Part shown: one piece after another, positions 8,155 through 16,759 of the stretch
Layout of the letters: each line of letters begins with the position of its first letter
How positions within the stretch are numbered: the first letter of the stretch is position 1
NCBI GenBank assembly: GCA_028707005.1
Contig: JAQTVB010000010.1
Location: forward strand, 1 to 36,833
Source: Patescibacteria group bacterium
Lineage (GTDB): Bacteria > Patescibacteriota > Patescibacteriia > Patescibacteriales > GWC2-42-12
DNA length: 36,833 nt
Reading direction: 5' to 3'
Position numbers and translations under genes: made by a program
The notes under the pieces: model-generated
The model's database searches: none
Seen by the model: only the letters and a program-made list of their open reading frames with translations
Told to the model about the DNA's origin: nothing

Positions 8155-8805
8155 TCATTTTTCATTTTGAGATTTCAACTTTAAATTTTTTACGTGCCTT
8201 CTTACATACCAAACCACTCCCATCAATATAACAATTCCTATCACGAAGTCAAACTTATGAAAATAGACGCCCAGGGTATCCCAGTGATCGCCCAGGGTTT
8301 TGCCAATATACGCTAAAGCCCAGCACCAGGGCCAAGAGCCTAAAAAAGTGTAAATTACAAATTTGCTAAAGTTCATTTTGGCGATGCCGGCCGGCAAGGA
8401 AATGAAAGTGCGCACAATCGGCAACAGCCGGGAAAAGAAAATCGCGGCCGAGCCATAACGATTAAAAAATCTGTCAGCCAGTTCCAGGTCGTGTCGAGAA
8501 ATTAAAATATATTTGCCGTATTTTTCAATAAACTCGCGGCCGCACCACAGGCCGACCGCGTAAGCCGCTAAAGAGCCGACCACGCAGCCGATAGCGCCGG
8601 CCAGGCTTACACCCAGCAAGCTGAACCTGCCTTGCGCCGCTAAAAAGCCGGCGAATGGCATGATCACTTCCGAGGGCAAAGGAACGCAGGCGCTCTCAAT
8701 CGCCATCATCACGCCAACGCCTAATAAACCAAGTGAGGAAATATTGCTAATTATAAAATTTGTTACTAAACTGATAATCGCACTAATCATAATAATCATT
8801 ATCAC
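8155..8805 (-). CDS. DedA-family membrane protein
   Basis: 216 residues with four to five hydrophobic segments. The N-terminal part has GVGVMMAIESACVPLPSEVIMPFAGFLA, the DedA signature with conserved Glu and Pro-Ser-Glu. FFSRLLPIVRTFISLPAGIAKM follows, the arginine-bearing motif F-x-R-x3-R-x3-PAG, then FLGSWPWCWALAYIGKTLG. DedA proteins are inner-membrane transporters; several act as undecaprenyl-phosphate or phosphatidyl-lipid flippases or support proton motive force. The N-terminal MIMIIM run offers several starts; ATG at 8805 is the longest. The repeat-like TTTTCATTTTGAGATTTC near the stop is also found near 36285. Confidence 0.9.
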   Translation of the reverse strand: MIMIIMISAIISLVTNFIISNISSLGLLGVGVMMAIESACVPLPSEVIMPFAGFLAAQGRFSLLGVSLAGAIGCVVGSLAAYAVGLWCGREFIEKYGKYILISRHDLELADRFFNRYGSAAIFFSRLLPIVRTFISLPAGIAKMNFSKFVIYTFLGSWPWCWALAYIGKTLGDHWDTLGVYFHKFDFVIGIVILMGVVWYVRRHVKNLKLKSQNEK

Positions 8806-8854
8806 CCCGCCCGCCTACCGGACAGACGAGCGGACGGATTAGAATTCAAATTTT

Positions 8855-9220
8855 TTATTCGACTTCTTCCCATCTAATACCGGAATTTAAAATATCATCT
8901 GCCCAACCATATGTTGTTCCTCCGGTTGGGTCAGAGCCGTATCTTTGTTGTGCGGTGGCTCGGACAACAGCGATTCTTCTTTGTGCTCCTGTCTCGCCCA
9001 TCCTAAAACTCTTTACAGAAATAGCCTGCCGTCTAAATTCTTTTTTATCTTTAATTTTACTTAAATCAACTATCAATAAAAGCTGCTTTTCGCCTTCCAA
9101 AGTAAGTATAAACTCACTCCACAAACGACTTTTGTTCTCTCCGGCCATTATTCGACTATAATCCGCGCTAATATCTCGAGGCTTCGGTTCTTGTTCAATT
9201 TTTTGTTCTGGTTTTTCCAT
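8855..9220 (-). CDS. conserved-looking small protein, unknown function
   Basis: 121 residues: a charged N-terminus (MEKPEQKIEQEPKPRDISADYSRI is cut here after residue 20 in quoting: MEKPEQKIEQEPKPRDISAD), then a compact domain with LWSEFILTLEGEKQLLLIVDLSKIK, FRRQAISVKSFRMGETGAQR and a C-terminal GTTYGWADDILNSGIRWEEVE. It looks like a small alpha/beta fold. No Cys, no membrane segment, no signal peptide. It sits between argS and the DedA gene on the same strand and may be transcribed with them. No family recognised. Confidence 0.55.
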   Translation of the reverse strand: MEKPEQKIEQEPKPRDISADYSRIMAGENKSRLWSEFILTLEGEKQLLLIVDLSKIKDKKEFRRQAISVKSFRMGETGAQRRIAVVRATAQQRYGSDPTGGTTYGWADDILNSGIRWEEVE

Positions 9221-9269
9221 AACTCATAATTTTTTACCTGCCAGTCGGCAGGCAGATTCATAATTAATT

Positions 9270-11021
9270 TCACATCTCTTCCACCGTCTCAATCCCTAAA
9301 AGTTCCAGGCCATTGGCCAGCGTCTGCTTAACCGCCATAATCAGCGCCAACCTGGCCTGCTTAATTTCAGTCTTGGCTTTAAGCACGGGAACGGCATGGT
9401 AATAATCGTTAAAGCCTTGCGCCAGCTCAAACAGATATTTAGCCAACTCGCTCGGATCATAATTTTCAGCCGCCAGCCGCACCATCTCCGGATACCTGGC
9501 CAGCTTATTCACTATCCCATTCTCCTTCGGTTCGGTCAAATTATTATAAGTTATTTTCTGGGGTTTGAGGCTTGGAATTTGTTTGGCGCTTGAAGTTTGG
9601 GGCTTGGGATTCGCTTTCTTCATTATGCTGCCTATTCTGGCGCAGGTATATTGCAAATACGGCCCTGACATGCCGGAAAAACTAATTGACTCTTCTAAGC
9701 TAAAAGCGATATCCGTGTTGATGCCGCTTTTCAAAATAGAATATTTCACCGCGGCCAAAGCGATTTTTTCCGCCACCTCGTCTTTATTTTTCAGGCTTCT
9801 CTTGCCTTTCATGATTTTTAATATTTCTGTTTTGGCTTCATCCAAAAGCCACTCGCCCAAAACCACGTTGCCCAGGCGCGAACTCATCTTGCCTGCTTTA
9901 AGCCTTACCCAGCCATAAGGCAAATGCCGCTCGCGGCCTTTGGTCTCGGGCAGAATCAACTCCAGCGCTTTGATGATTACTTTAAAATATTCAACCTGCT
10001 CCGGGCCGACTAAATGAATAATCTTGGCGGGGTTGAATTCCGCGAATTGCAGTTTGGCCAGCCCCATATCCTTGGCTTCATAGGTCGGGTTGCCTTCGGA
10101 ATTAATGAACACCCGAGTGTGCAAGCCGTATTTTTCGCCTTCAAAAATAACCGCGCCGTCGCTTTTCTTGAAAATTTGTTTTTCCAAATTTTCTAAAACC
10201 ACCTCTCGGCCGCGTTGGAATACTTCCGACTCAAAATAGAGCCGGTCGAACTTGGTGTTCAACCGCTTGTAAATGCCGCCAAAATAATCCAGGCTCCATT
10301 TCCTGGTAGTCTGATATAATCTTTTAACGCTTTTATCCTGGCTGTAAATTTTTTTATTAAGTTCAACGATTTCCTTTTTTATTTGTTCATCTTCTTCATA
10401 GAATTTGCTGCCGAGCGCGTAAGCGCGGCCCAAAAATTCCGCCTTGGCTTTTACGCCTTGCCCGACCATCTCTTTATATTCGGTCGCCAGCTGGCCGATG
10501 CCCCAAAGGCATTTGGCGATATGCAGGCCGATGTCGCCCTGATAATTGGCGCGGATGATTTTATAGCCGTTGGCTTGTAAAATCCTGGAAACCGCTTCGC
10601 CGGTTAAAATATTCCTTAGGTGGCCGATATGAAAAGCCTTATGGGTGTTGGGGTGGGCGAACTCGACCATTATTTTTTGACCGCCGCCGCTGTCATTCAA
10701 GCCATACTGATTTTTGGCCAGTGCAATCTCGCTTAGCACGCCTTGCGCTAAGGTTTGCTTGTTGAAAGTAAAATTAATAAATGGACCGATGGCTTTGGTG
10801 CCGCTGATGGTTCCGCCCAAGGCCACTTCGCCCACTAAAAATTCAGCCATTTCTACCGGGCTTTTCTTAAAACTTTTCGCCAGATTATAGCAAGGCAGGC
10901 TGATGTCGCCGAATTCCGGCTTGGGCGGATAGACCAAATCAGCGGATTGCACTATCTGCTGTTTTAACGCCGCATTAATGGAATCGGCAATGTTTTGTTT
11001 TATTTTATCTAAAGTAGACAT
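9270..11021 (-). CDS. argS: arginyl-tRNA synthetase
   Basis: 583 residues, class Ia. N-terminal additional domain at 1-100 (PEFGDISLPCYNLAK), HIGH motif in HPNTHKAFHIGHLRN with HIGH at 131-134, the KMSK-like loop KMSSRLGN, and the ArgRS helix motif GMSGPYLQYTCARIGSI before the anticodon-binding DALR domain, which ends in ALIMAVKQTLANGLELLGI. Residues about 468-488 (NPKPQTSSAKQIPSLKPQK) interrupt the start of the DALR domain and are encoded by a low-complexity repeat at 9556-9617. The gene starts at the ATG 11021 and is followed by the small gene at 8855. It charges tRNA-Arg. Confidence 0.97.
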   Translation of the reverse strand: MSTLDKIKQNIADSINAALKQQIVQSADLVYPPKPEFGDISLPCYNLAKSFKKSPVEMAEFLVGEVALGGTISGTKAIGPFINFTFNKQTLAQGVLSEIALAKNQYGLNDSGGGQKIMVEFAHPNTHKAFHIGHLRNILTGEAVSRILQANGYKIIRANYQGDIGLHIAKCLWGIGQLATEYKEMVGQGVKAKAEFLGRAYALGSKFYEEDEQIKKEIVELNKKIYSQDKSVKRLYQTTRKWSLDYFGGIYKRLNTKFDRLYFESEVFQRGREVVLENLEKQIFKKSDGAVIFEGEKYGLHTRVFINSEGNPTYEAKDMGLAKLQFAEFNPAKIIHLVGPEQVEYFKVIIKALELILPETKGRERHLPYGWVRLKAGKMSSRLGNVVLGEWLLDEAKTEILKIMKGKRSLKNKDEVAEKIALAAVKYSILKSGINTDIAFSLEESISFSGMSGPYLQYTCARIGSIMKKANPKPQTSSAKQIPSLKPQKITYNNLTEPKENGIVNKLARYPEMVRLAAENYDPSELAKYLFELAQGFNDYYHAVPVLKAKTEIKQARLALIMAVKQTLANGLELLGIETVEEM

Positions 11022-11034
11022 AATCTTGGGTTTG

Positions 11035-11307
11035 TCATCCCCGCGAAAGCGGGGATCCAGAATTATTTTTTTGCTTATTATCTATTAAAACATTCTCTTT
11101 AGGGTAGCAACATAAAATATTATCCAGGTATTCCACGCCACAAAAAAATTTGCAGATAGACACATTCTTTACGGCACATTTATGGATATTCGTATTCTCC
11201 ACTTCATTCCAAGGGCACTTCATTTGCTCCCAGGAAGTTTGCTCTTGAGAAACTAAATCAATATCCATATTAGCGCCATCTAGCCTTTTTATGTTATCTT
11301 GATTCAT
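11035..11307 (-). CDS. small cysteine-rich protein, unknown function
   Basis: 90 residues with a compact Cys cluster: MKCPWNEVENTNIHKCAVKN followed by VSICKFFCGVEYLDNILCCYP. The seven cysteines and one His suggest a metal-binding or iron-sulphur module. Small proteins with this CPWNEVE...HKCAVKN pattern are familiar to me from Patescibacteria genomes, without a known function. The last ten residues (NNSGSPLSRG) and the stop codon come from the palindromic repeat TCCCCGCGAAAGCGGGGA at 11038-11055, so the original C-terminus was probably different. It lies 8 bases after murI and 13 bases before argS, suggesting one operon. Confidence 0.7.
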   Translation of the reverse strand: MNQDNIKRLDGANMDIDLVSQEQTSWEQMKCPWNEVENTNIHKCAVKNVSICKFFCGVEYLDNILCCYPKENVLIDNKQKNNSGSPLSRG

Positions 11308-11315
11308 AATTAAAA

Positions 11316-12137
11316 CTACAGAATAACCTTCTCAACCCCATCGATGTTCTTGCCCAAAAATCTCTGCCCCAGCTCTTTAAATTTGGCCGGGTTATCAGTC
11401 GTATAAAAGATTACTTTGCCGTTTTTCATTAGTTTTTTTTCAATTTCCTTGTGCCTCTTAAGATAATCCGCTAATTTTTCCGCCGCCGCCTCGGCCGGAT
11501 TAACAATCTTCACGTTCTTGCCCATAATGCGGCTGATATCTTTTATGAGCAGCGGATAATGCGTGCAGCCCAGGATTAAAGTGTCGATTTCCTTGACTTT
11601 CAGCGGCCGCAAATATTTCTTTAAAATCATTTTAGTCTCCGGTTTATCCAGCCAGCCCGCTTCCACCATGGGCACCAATAAAGGGCAAGCCTGATGGAAA
11701 ATTTCCAAATCACCTCTCAATTTCTCCACCTCTTTTTTATAAACGCCGGAATCGATGGTGGCGTTGGTGCCGATAATGCCCAAACGATGACCACGACTTA
11801 ACTGCACCGCTTCTTCCACCATGGGCACAACCACACCCAACACTCTTTTACCTTGATGATTTTTCAGCAAAAATTCCTGTTGGATTCTTCTTAAGGCTTT
11901 AGCCGAGGCCGTGTGGCAAGCGATAATCACCAACTCACAGCCGGCCTTGAATAAAAAATCAACCGCTGCTCGGGTATATTGATAAATCGCTTCATCCGAT
12001 TTATCGCCATACGGCGCGCGAGCGTTGTCGCCTAAATAAGTATAATCATAGCTCGGCAGTACGCGCAAAAATTCCTTTAGCACGGTAAGTCCGCCAAAGC
12101 CTGAATCAAAAACTCCAATCATGAATTTTTCTGTCAT
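11316..12137 (-). CDS. murI: glutamate racemase
   Basis: 273 residues. It converts L-glutamate to D-glutamate for peptidoglycan. VFDSGFGGLTVLKEF at 9-23 and YLGDNARAPYG at 34-44 are the family motifs. The two catalytic cysteines are Cys74 in ACHTASA and Cys191 in GCTHYPLL. The usual Asn after the first Cys is His here. Further motifs are GVVVPMVEEA and GIIGTNATIDSGVY. The first ATG (12137) lies in the end of a palindromic element; an ATG at 12122 (MIGVFDSG) is an equally likely start. It heads a minus-strand group with the Cys-rich gene and argS. Confidence 0.95.
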   Translation of the reverse strand: MTEKFMIGVFDSGFGGLTVLKEFLRVLPSYDYTYLGDNARAPYGDKSDEAIYQYTRAAVDFLFKAGCELVIIACHTASAKALRRIQQEFLLKNHQGKRVLGVVVPMVEEAVQLSRGHRLGIIGTNATIDSGVYKKEVEKLRGDLEIFHQACPLLVPMVEAGWLDKPETKMILKKYLRPLKVKEIDTLILGCTHYPLLIKDISRIMGKNVKIVNPAEAAAEKLADYLKRHKEIEKKLMKNGKVIFYTTDNPAKFKELGQRFLGKNIDGVEKVIL

Positions 12138-12344
12138 TGCGAGGAGCGCTAGCGACGAAGCAATCTCTGGTTAGAAATGCTAAACTAATCTAAAATTAAA
12201 CCTCTTTGTGCAGAATCTGTCTTGTCAATCAATAGTATTTCATCTCTCTTGTTTTTTCTTGCTCACCGGAGATTGCTTCGCTCCCTCCGCGACCGCTAAC
12301 GCCTAAACGTAGCGATGGCGGGCGGGTCAGTCGCTCGCAATGAC
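12131..12344. repeat. intergenic element bounded by inverted repeats, second copy
   Basis: Left end CTGTCATTGCGAGGAGCGCT through GCAATCTC, right end GAGATTGCTTCGCTCCC to GTCGCTCGCAATGACA (12269-12344), same design as 2131-2317 with a different A+T-rich centre. It fills most of the murI-tyrS gap of just over 300 bases; the rest is a small GTCATTCCCGCGCAGGCGGG hairpin (12418-12437 onward). Confidence 0.75.
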
Positions 12345-12417
12345 AATATAATTTTACTTTTTAATTATTCTGACAAATCCCCTTTTGCCTCTTTGCAATA
12401 ATACGCCATTATTTTCT

Positions 12418-12446
12418 GTCATTCCCGCGCAGGCGGGAATCCAGAA
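12418..12446. repeat. palindromic GTCATTCCCGC element after tyrS
   Basis: GTCATTCCCGCGCAGGCGGGAA is a hairpin followed by TCCAGAATT. It lies just beyond the tyrS stop on the minus strand and shares its form with 11034-11064 and 34555-34590. Confidence 0.65.
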
Positions 12447-13658
12447 TTATTTTTTAACCACTTTCACAAATTCCCTCTTACCTTTTTGTAATATTTTACC
12501 TTCTTTTGTTATTGTGACACCTGTATTTATATCTCTAATTACCTCCCCATCATATTTAATACCACCTCCCCAAATTAATCTCCTCGCTAATCCATTGCTT
12601 AAAGAAAGTCTTGTGGCTATCACCAGTTGCAAAATAGTCATTTTGTCTTGTGCTACTTCTTCAACTCTTATCTCTTCCGGCACTTCTTTCTTCTGCACCG
12701 TCTTTATAAAATACTCCTGCGCCAAAGCCGCCTTTTTCTCCCCATGATAAATTCTGGTTATCTCGTAAGCCAGGCGCATTTTTATGTCGCGCGGATTAAT
12801 TTTATTTTCCGCCAATTCTTTTTTAATCTTTTCCACTTCCACCGCCGGAACGTTCGAGCAAATTTCAAAACCCACGCTGATTAACTCATCCGGCCAGGAC
12901 ATGATTTTACCATACATCTCTTTAGCCACTTCATCCAAATTTATCATATTGCCCTCGGTTTTACCCATCTTCTTGCCACTCGGGTCGGTAAGCAACTTTG
13001 TAGTTAAAACAAATTTTTCTTTATTTTTCATTTTCTTCATTAGCGTCCGGCCGGCCAGCATGTTAAACGTCTGGTCATTGCCGCCAATTTCCATGTCCAC
13101 ATCCATAGTTACCGAATCATAGGCCTGAAAAACTGGATATAAAAATTCATGAAGATAAATTTCCCTACCCTCTTTCAACCGGTTTTGAAACATGTCCCGC
13201 TCCAACAGACGAGAGACCGTAAAATTTGAGGCCAGCTCCAACATATCTTCCGGCTTTAATTTATTGGTCCATTCCTCATTATGCAAAAATTTAACATTGG
13301 CTTTTTTTAAATCTAATATTTTACCGATTAATTCTTTATAGTCAAACGCGTTCTTTTCCACCTGAGCTTTGGTCAATTTTTTTCTGGTAGCTGATTTATC
13401 GGTCGGATCGCCGATGCGGGCCGTGAAATCACCGATTAAAACGATAACTTCATGGCCCAAGTCCTGAAACTGGCGCAATTTTTTTAAAACCACGCTATGC
13501 CCGATATGCAGTTTTCCGGTCGGGTCAATGCCATTGTAAATTCTTAACTTTTTCCCCGACAACAAAACCTTCTCTAACTCCTCGCGGCTGGGGTAAATTT
13601 TCTCCACTCCGCGCGTTAAAACTTCATTAATTTTCTCTTGGTCAGTAATGATTTTCAT
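12447..13658 (-). CDS. tyrS: tyrosyl-tRNA synthetase
   Basis: 403 residues, class Ic. YNGIDPTGKLHIGHSVVLKK places HIGH at 51-54. GDFTARIGDPTDKSATRK is the TyrRS signature of the TyrZ-like branch. The tyrosine-binding region has EFLYPVFQAYDSVTMDVDME and GGNDQTFNMLAGR; the KMSKS loop is KMGKT at 230-234. A C-terminal S4-like RNA-binding domain ends the protein (LARRLIWGGGIKYDGEVIRD). It starts only five bases after the valS stop, so valS and tyrS form an operon. Confidence 0.96.
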   Translation of the reverse strand: MKIITDQEKINEVLTRGVEKIYPSREELEKVLLSGKKLRIYNGIDPTGKLHIGHSVVLKKLRQFQDLGHEVIVLIGDFTARIGDPTDKSATRKKLTKAQVEKNAFDYKELIGKILDLKKANVKFLHNEEWTNKLKPEDMLELASNFTVSRLLERDMFQNRLKEGREIYLHEFLYPVFQAYDSVTMDVDMEIGGNDQTFNMLAGRTLMKKMKNKEKFVLTTKLLTDPSGKKMGKTEGNMINLDEVAKEMYGKIMSWPDELISVGFEICSNVPAVEVEKIKKELAENKINPRDIKMRLAYEITRIYHGEKKAALAQEYFIKTVQKKEVPEEIRVEEVAQDKMTILQLVIATRLSLSNGLARRLIWGGGIKYDGEVIRDINTGVTITKEGKILQKGKREFVKVVKK

Positions 13659-13663
13659 ATATT

Positions 13664-16555
13664 TTATCTATGTTTTAAACTTTTTAATTCCGCTTGCCGG
13701 CCGGCCAATTTCTCCCTTTCTTTTTTCACTACCGCTTCCGGCGCCTTATCCACGAATTCCTGATTGGCCAGCTTGCCTTCAATTGCTTTGATTATTTTTT
13801 CCAGATTGATAATTTCTTTTTCCAGTCTGGCCTTTTCTTTGGCCGCGTCCACAGCCCCGACCAAGTATATTTCTATCTCGCCCACGGCCGCGTAAATCGC
13901 GTCCGACAGTTTCTTGCCGCCATCTTTCACCTCCAGTTCGCTTATTCCGGTGCGCAGATTTTTTATCAGCTCGGCCTGCGCTGCAAGCAATTTTTTATTT
14001 TTGCCGGCGTAAATCACGGCTTGAACTTTCTGCCCCGGCTCAATTTTATTCTCGGCGCGGGCGTTGCGAATAGCTATCACGATATCTTTTATCACTGCAA
14101 AATTACCGGCCGGCTTGCCCGCCGAAGCTTTTGCCTCGGCAAAAGCGTGGGCGGGCCACTGCTCCACCATCAGCATTCGGTCCTTGCCCATTTCAGACCA
14201 AATCGCTTCTGTCACAAACGGCATAAACGGATGCCAAAGCTTTAATAAATTTTCCAAAATGCAAGATAGGATCTTCGGCTTATCGCCGCTTTTTTCAAAT
14301 TTACAGACTTCCAAATACCAATCCGCCAGATCATTCCAAGTAAAATCCCGCAATTTTTCTCCGGCTTGAGAAAATTGGTACTTGTCTAAATCGCCGGTCA
14401 CCTCTTTAATCAATTTTTCCAATTTCCCCAATATCCATTGATCCGCCGAGGTTAGTTCTTTATAATTTAATTCGTAATTCGTAATTCGTAATTCGTAATT
14501 CGTAATTATGTATCTCGCCACATTCCATAGCTTATTAACCAAATTCCTGGCGCCTTCCACCTTTTCCTCGTAAAACTTTGAGTCATTCCCCGGCGCGATG
14601 CCGGCGATCACGCTTAAACGCAAAGCGTCTGTGCCGTATTTTTTAATAATTTCCAACGGGTCAATATTGTCTCCGGACGATTTGGAAAATTTCTTGCCCT
14701 GCTCATTTCTTAGAATGCCGTGAATGTAGACATCTTTAAACGGAATCTGGTCAAGCGCGTAGGTAGACATTAAAATCATGCGCGCCATCCAGAAAAATAA
14801 AATTTCATAACCCATCTGCATCCAGCTGGTGGGGTGAAAAGTTTGTAAATCATTTTTCTTTTTAGCGGGTTTACCCGCCGAAGCTTCAGCGTAGGCGGGC
14901 CACCCCAAAGTACTAAAGGTCCATAAGCCGGAGGAAAACCAGGTGTCCAATGTGTCTTCATCCTGAATCCAACCTATACCTTTAGGTGGTTCTACCCCAA
15001 CATGCCTTTCTGGCTCCCGACTTGGATGATCTAACCTATTTTTCTCTATCCAATATTCATCAATTAATCTCCGATCCTTTAACTCACGGATCAGTTCTGC
15101 GCCAATTCCAATAATTTCCGAACTATCCGCATAATCATCGTTTTGCCATTCTATAGTTTTTTTTATAAAATCTTGATCAGATCCTATATTAATTTTTGAA
15201 TAAAAATCCTTTTTATTAAAACGCGCAGCTTGTTTTTTTGCCCCTAAACTTCTTTTTTCCCAAACGGGTATTCTGTGCCCCCACCAAATCTGGCGCGAAA
15301 TGCACCAATCGCGCAGATTATCTATCCAATGCAAATAAACTTTTTCAAATCTTTCCGGCGTGATTTTAACTTTTTGCTTCTTATCGCCCTGATGCCCGGT
15401 CGTTACCGCCTCGCGCATCAAATCTTTCAGGCTTTTCTTCTTGCCCGGAATTATTTTATTAACATCCACAAACCACTGCTCTTTTATCTGCGGTTCGACT
15501 AAGCCATTACTGCGGTCGCCTTTAGCCACCCGATGCAAATAATTTTCTTCCACCTTAACCAACAAACCCTTGGCTTGCAATCTGGCCACGATTTTCGGCC
15601 TGGCCGCCAGTATGTCCATACCGGCAAATTCGCCGGCAATGGGCATGAGCTTGCCGTTAAAATCAATAATTTGCTCCCCGCTTAGCTTGTGCCTCTCGGC
15701 AATTTCAAAATCAACCATGTCGTGCCAAGGCGTAATGGTCATGACACCGGTGCCGAATTTCATGTCAATGGCTTCATCCTTGATTACCGTGGCCGTAACC
15801 TTGCCGTTAATCCATTCACATTCAAATTTATCGCCATGCTTATACTTTTTATACCTTTTGTCATCCGGATGCATGACCACATATTTATCCCCGAATTTTG
15901 TTTCCGGTCTGGCCGTGCTAATGATAAAAGGTCCATATTTTAAATAATAATATGGCGCTTTTTCTTCTTGCCAAACGATTTCATCATCGGAAATCGTGGT
16001 AGCGAGTTTCGCGTCCCAATTGACAATCCTCTTGCCTTTATAGATCAGCCCGTCATGATACATTTTTACAAAAATTTCATTCACCGCCCGATTGCGCACC
16101 TCATCAAAAGTATAGGCCAGCCGCGACCAATCGCAAGAAGTGCCCATTTTCCTGATTTGTTTTAAAATCGTGGACTTAGAATTTTCCGCATATGTCCGGA
16201 TTTCTGCTAGCAATTTTTCCCGCCCCAGTTCTTGGCGCGGATGCTCCACGCCTTTTTCCATTAAAACCTTTTCTACTTTGGCCTGCGTGGCCACGGCCGC
16301 ATGATCAGTGCCGGGCAACAGCAAAACTTTTTTGCCCTGCATTCTTTGGTAGCGCGCCATGATATCCATTAATGAACTTTCCAAAGCATGGCCTAAATGC
16401 AGCACGCCGGTGACGTTGGGCGGCGGCATCATGATGGCATAAGGGTCGCCTGTTAATTTGTCCGGATTAAAAAATCCCGACTTTTCCCATTTGGCATAAA
16501 TCTCATCCTCATAATCGCCCGGATTATATGTTTTAGGCAGTTCTTTATCGGGCAT
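13664..16555 (-). CDS. valS: valyl-tRNA synthetase
   Basis: 963 residues, class Ia. HLGH at 53-56 in PPPNVTGVLHLGHALESS; editing (CP1) domain with ISTARPETKFGDKYVVMHP, TGVMTITPWHD; WCISRQIWWGHRIPVW; DEDTLDTWFSSGLWTFSTLG; KFSKSSGDNIDP near residue 621; an anticodon-binding helical domain and a C-terminal coiled coil (EKARLEKEIINLEKIIKAIE) as in bacterial ValRS. Three repeat-derived inserts stay in frame: PAYAEASAGKPA (about 551-562), a run of ITNYEL units (about 682-696) and AHAFAEAKASAGKPAG (about 800-815). The latter two lie in the tRNA-binding half. First gene of the valS-tyrS operon. Confidence 0.97.
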   Translation of the reverse strand: MPDKELPKTYNPGDYEDEIYAKWEKSGFFNPDKLTGDPYAIMMPPPNVTGVLHLGHALESSLMDIMARYQRMQGKKVLLLPGTDHAAVATQAKVEKVLMEKGVEHPRQELGREKLLAEIRTYAENSKSTILKQIRKMGTSCDWSRLAYTFDEVRNRAVNEIFVKMYHDGLIYKGKRIVNWDAKLATTISDDEIVWQEEKAPYYYLKYGPFIISTARPETKFGDKYVVMHPDDKRYKKYKHGDKFECEWINGKVTATVIKDEAIDMKFGTGVMTITPWHDMVDFEIAERHKLSGEQIIDFNGKLMPIAGEFAGMDILAARPKIVARLQAKGLLVKVEENYLHRVAKGDRSNGLVEPQIKEQWFVDVNKIIPGKKKSLKDLMREAVTTGHQGDKKQKVKITPERFEKVYLHWIDNLRDWCISRQIWWGHRIPVWEKRSLGAKKQAARFNKKDFYSKINIGSDQDFIKKTIEWQNDDYADSSEIIGIGAELIRELKDRRLIDEYWIEKNRLDHPSREPERHVGVEPPKGIGWIQDEDTLDTWFSSGLWTFSTLGWPAYAEASAGKPAKKKNDLQTFHPTSWMQMGYEILFFWMARMILMSTYALDQIPFKDVYIHGILRNEQGKKFSKSSGDNIDPLEIIKKYGTDALRLSVIAGIAPGNDSKFYEEKVEGARNLVNKLWNVARYIITNYELRITNYELNYKELTSADQWILGKLEKLIKEVTGDLDKYQFSQAGEKLRDFTWNDLADWYLEVCKFEKSGDKPKILSCILENLLKLWHPFMPFVTEAIWSEMGKDRMLMVEQWPAHAFAEAKASAGKPAGNFAVIKDIVIAIRNARAENKIEPGQKVQAVIYAGKNKKLLAAQAELIKNLRTGISELEVKDGGKKLSDAIYAAVGEIEIYLVGAVDAAKEKARLEKEIINLEKIIKAIEGKLANQEFVDKAPEAVVKKEREKLAGRQAELKSLKHR
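14110..14157. repeat. palindromic GCCCGCC repeat inside valS
   Basis: GGCTTGCCCGCCGAAGCTTT and GTGGGCGGGCC are inverted, with a nested TTTTGCC-TC-GGCAAAA hairpin. It encodes the FAEAKASAGKPA peptide on the minus strand. Confidence 0.8.
14468..14508. repeat. AATTCGT tandem repeat inside valS
   Basis: Five units of AATTCGT/ATTCGTA type in a row, translated as ITNYELRITNYEL. The same unit is scattered in gaps at 17829-17870, 20812-20936 and 23930-23982. Confidence 0.8.
14864..14902. repeat. second palindromic GCCCGCC repeat inside valS
   Basis: AGCGGGTTTACCCGCCGAAG and GTAGGCGGGCC belong to the same family as 14110-14157, encoding PAYAEASAGKPAK. Confidence 0.8.
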
Positions 16556-16581
16556 GATATCTTTTCTTTGGTGTCTTCATC

Positions 16582-16611
16582 CGTAGGGGCGAACGGCCGT
16601 TCGCCCCTACG
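16582..16611. repeat. 30-base perfect palindrome
   Basis: CGTAGGGGCGAACGG joined to its exact complement. It lies 26 bases upstream of valS and could act as a stem in its leader or simply be a mobile palindrome. Confidence 0.75.
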
Positions 16612-16671
16612 ATGTTAATTCCGAATATTTTATATTTTAAGATTATCAAAATTATCCTTATTTTGCAAGAA

Positions 16672-16712
16672 AAAAAAGACCCTGGCTATGGCTAGTCAGG
16701 GTTGTTAGCCGG
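16672..16712 (-). terminator. terminator of dapA
   Basis: On the minus strand CCCTGACTAGCC-ATA-GCCAGGG is followed by TCTTTTTTTTC. It closes the dapA unit. Confidence 0.88.
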
Positions 16713-16759
16713 CTTTGCCGGCGCAGATTTCGTCAGTAAGTAACATTGGCCCGAGGCGC

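Noticed and set aside
15275-15947. Plus-strand frames opposite valS
   Set aside because: Shadows of valS codons; no ribosome sites and no recognisable motifs.
6615-16555. T-box leaders before the synthetase genes
   Set aside because: No T-box core motif or specifier stem was seen upstream of glyS, argS, tyrS, valS or pheS.
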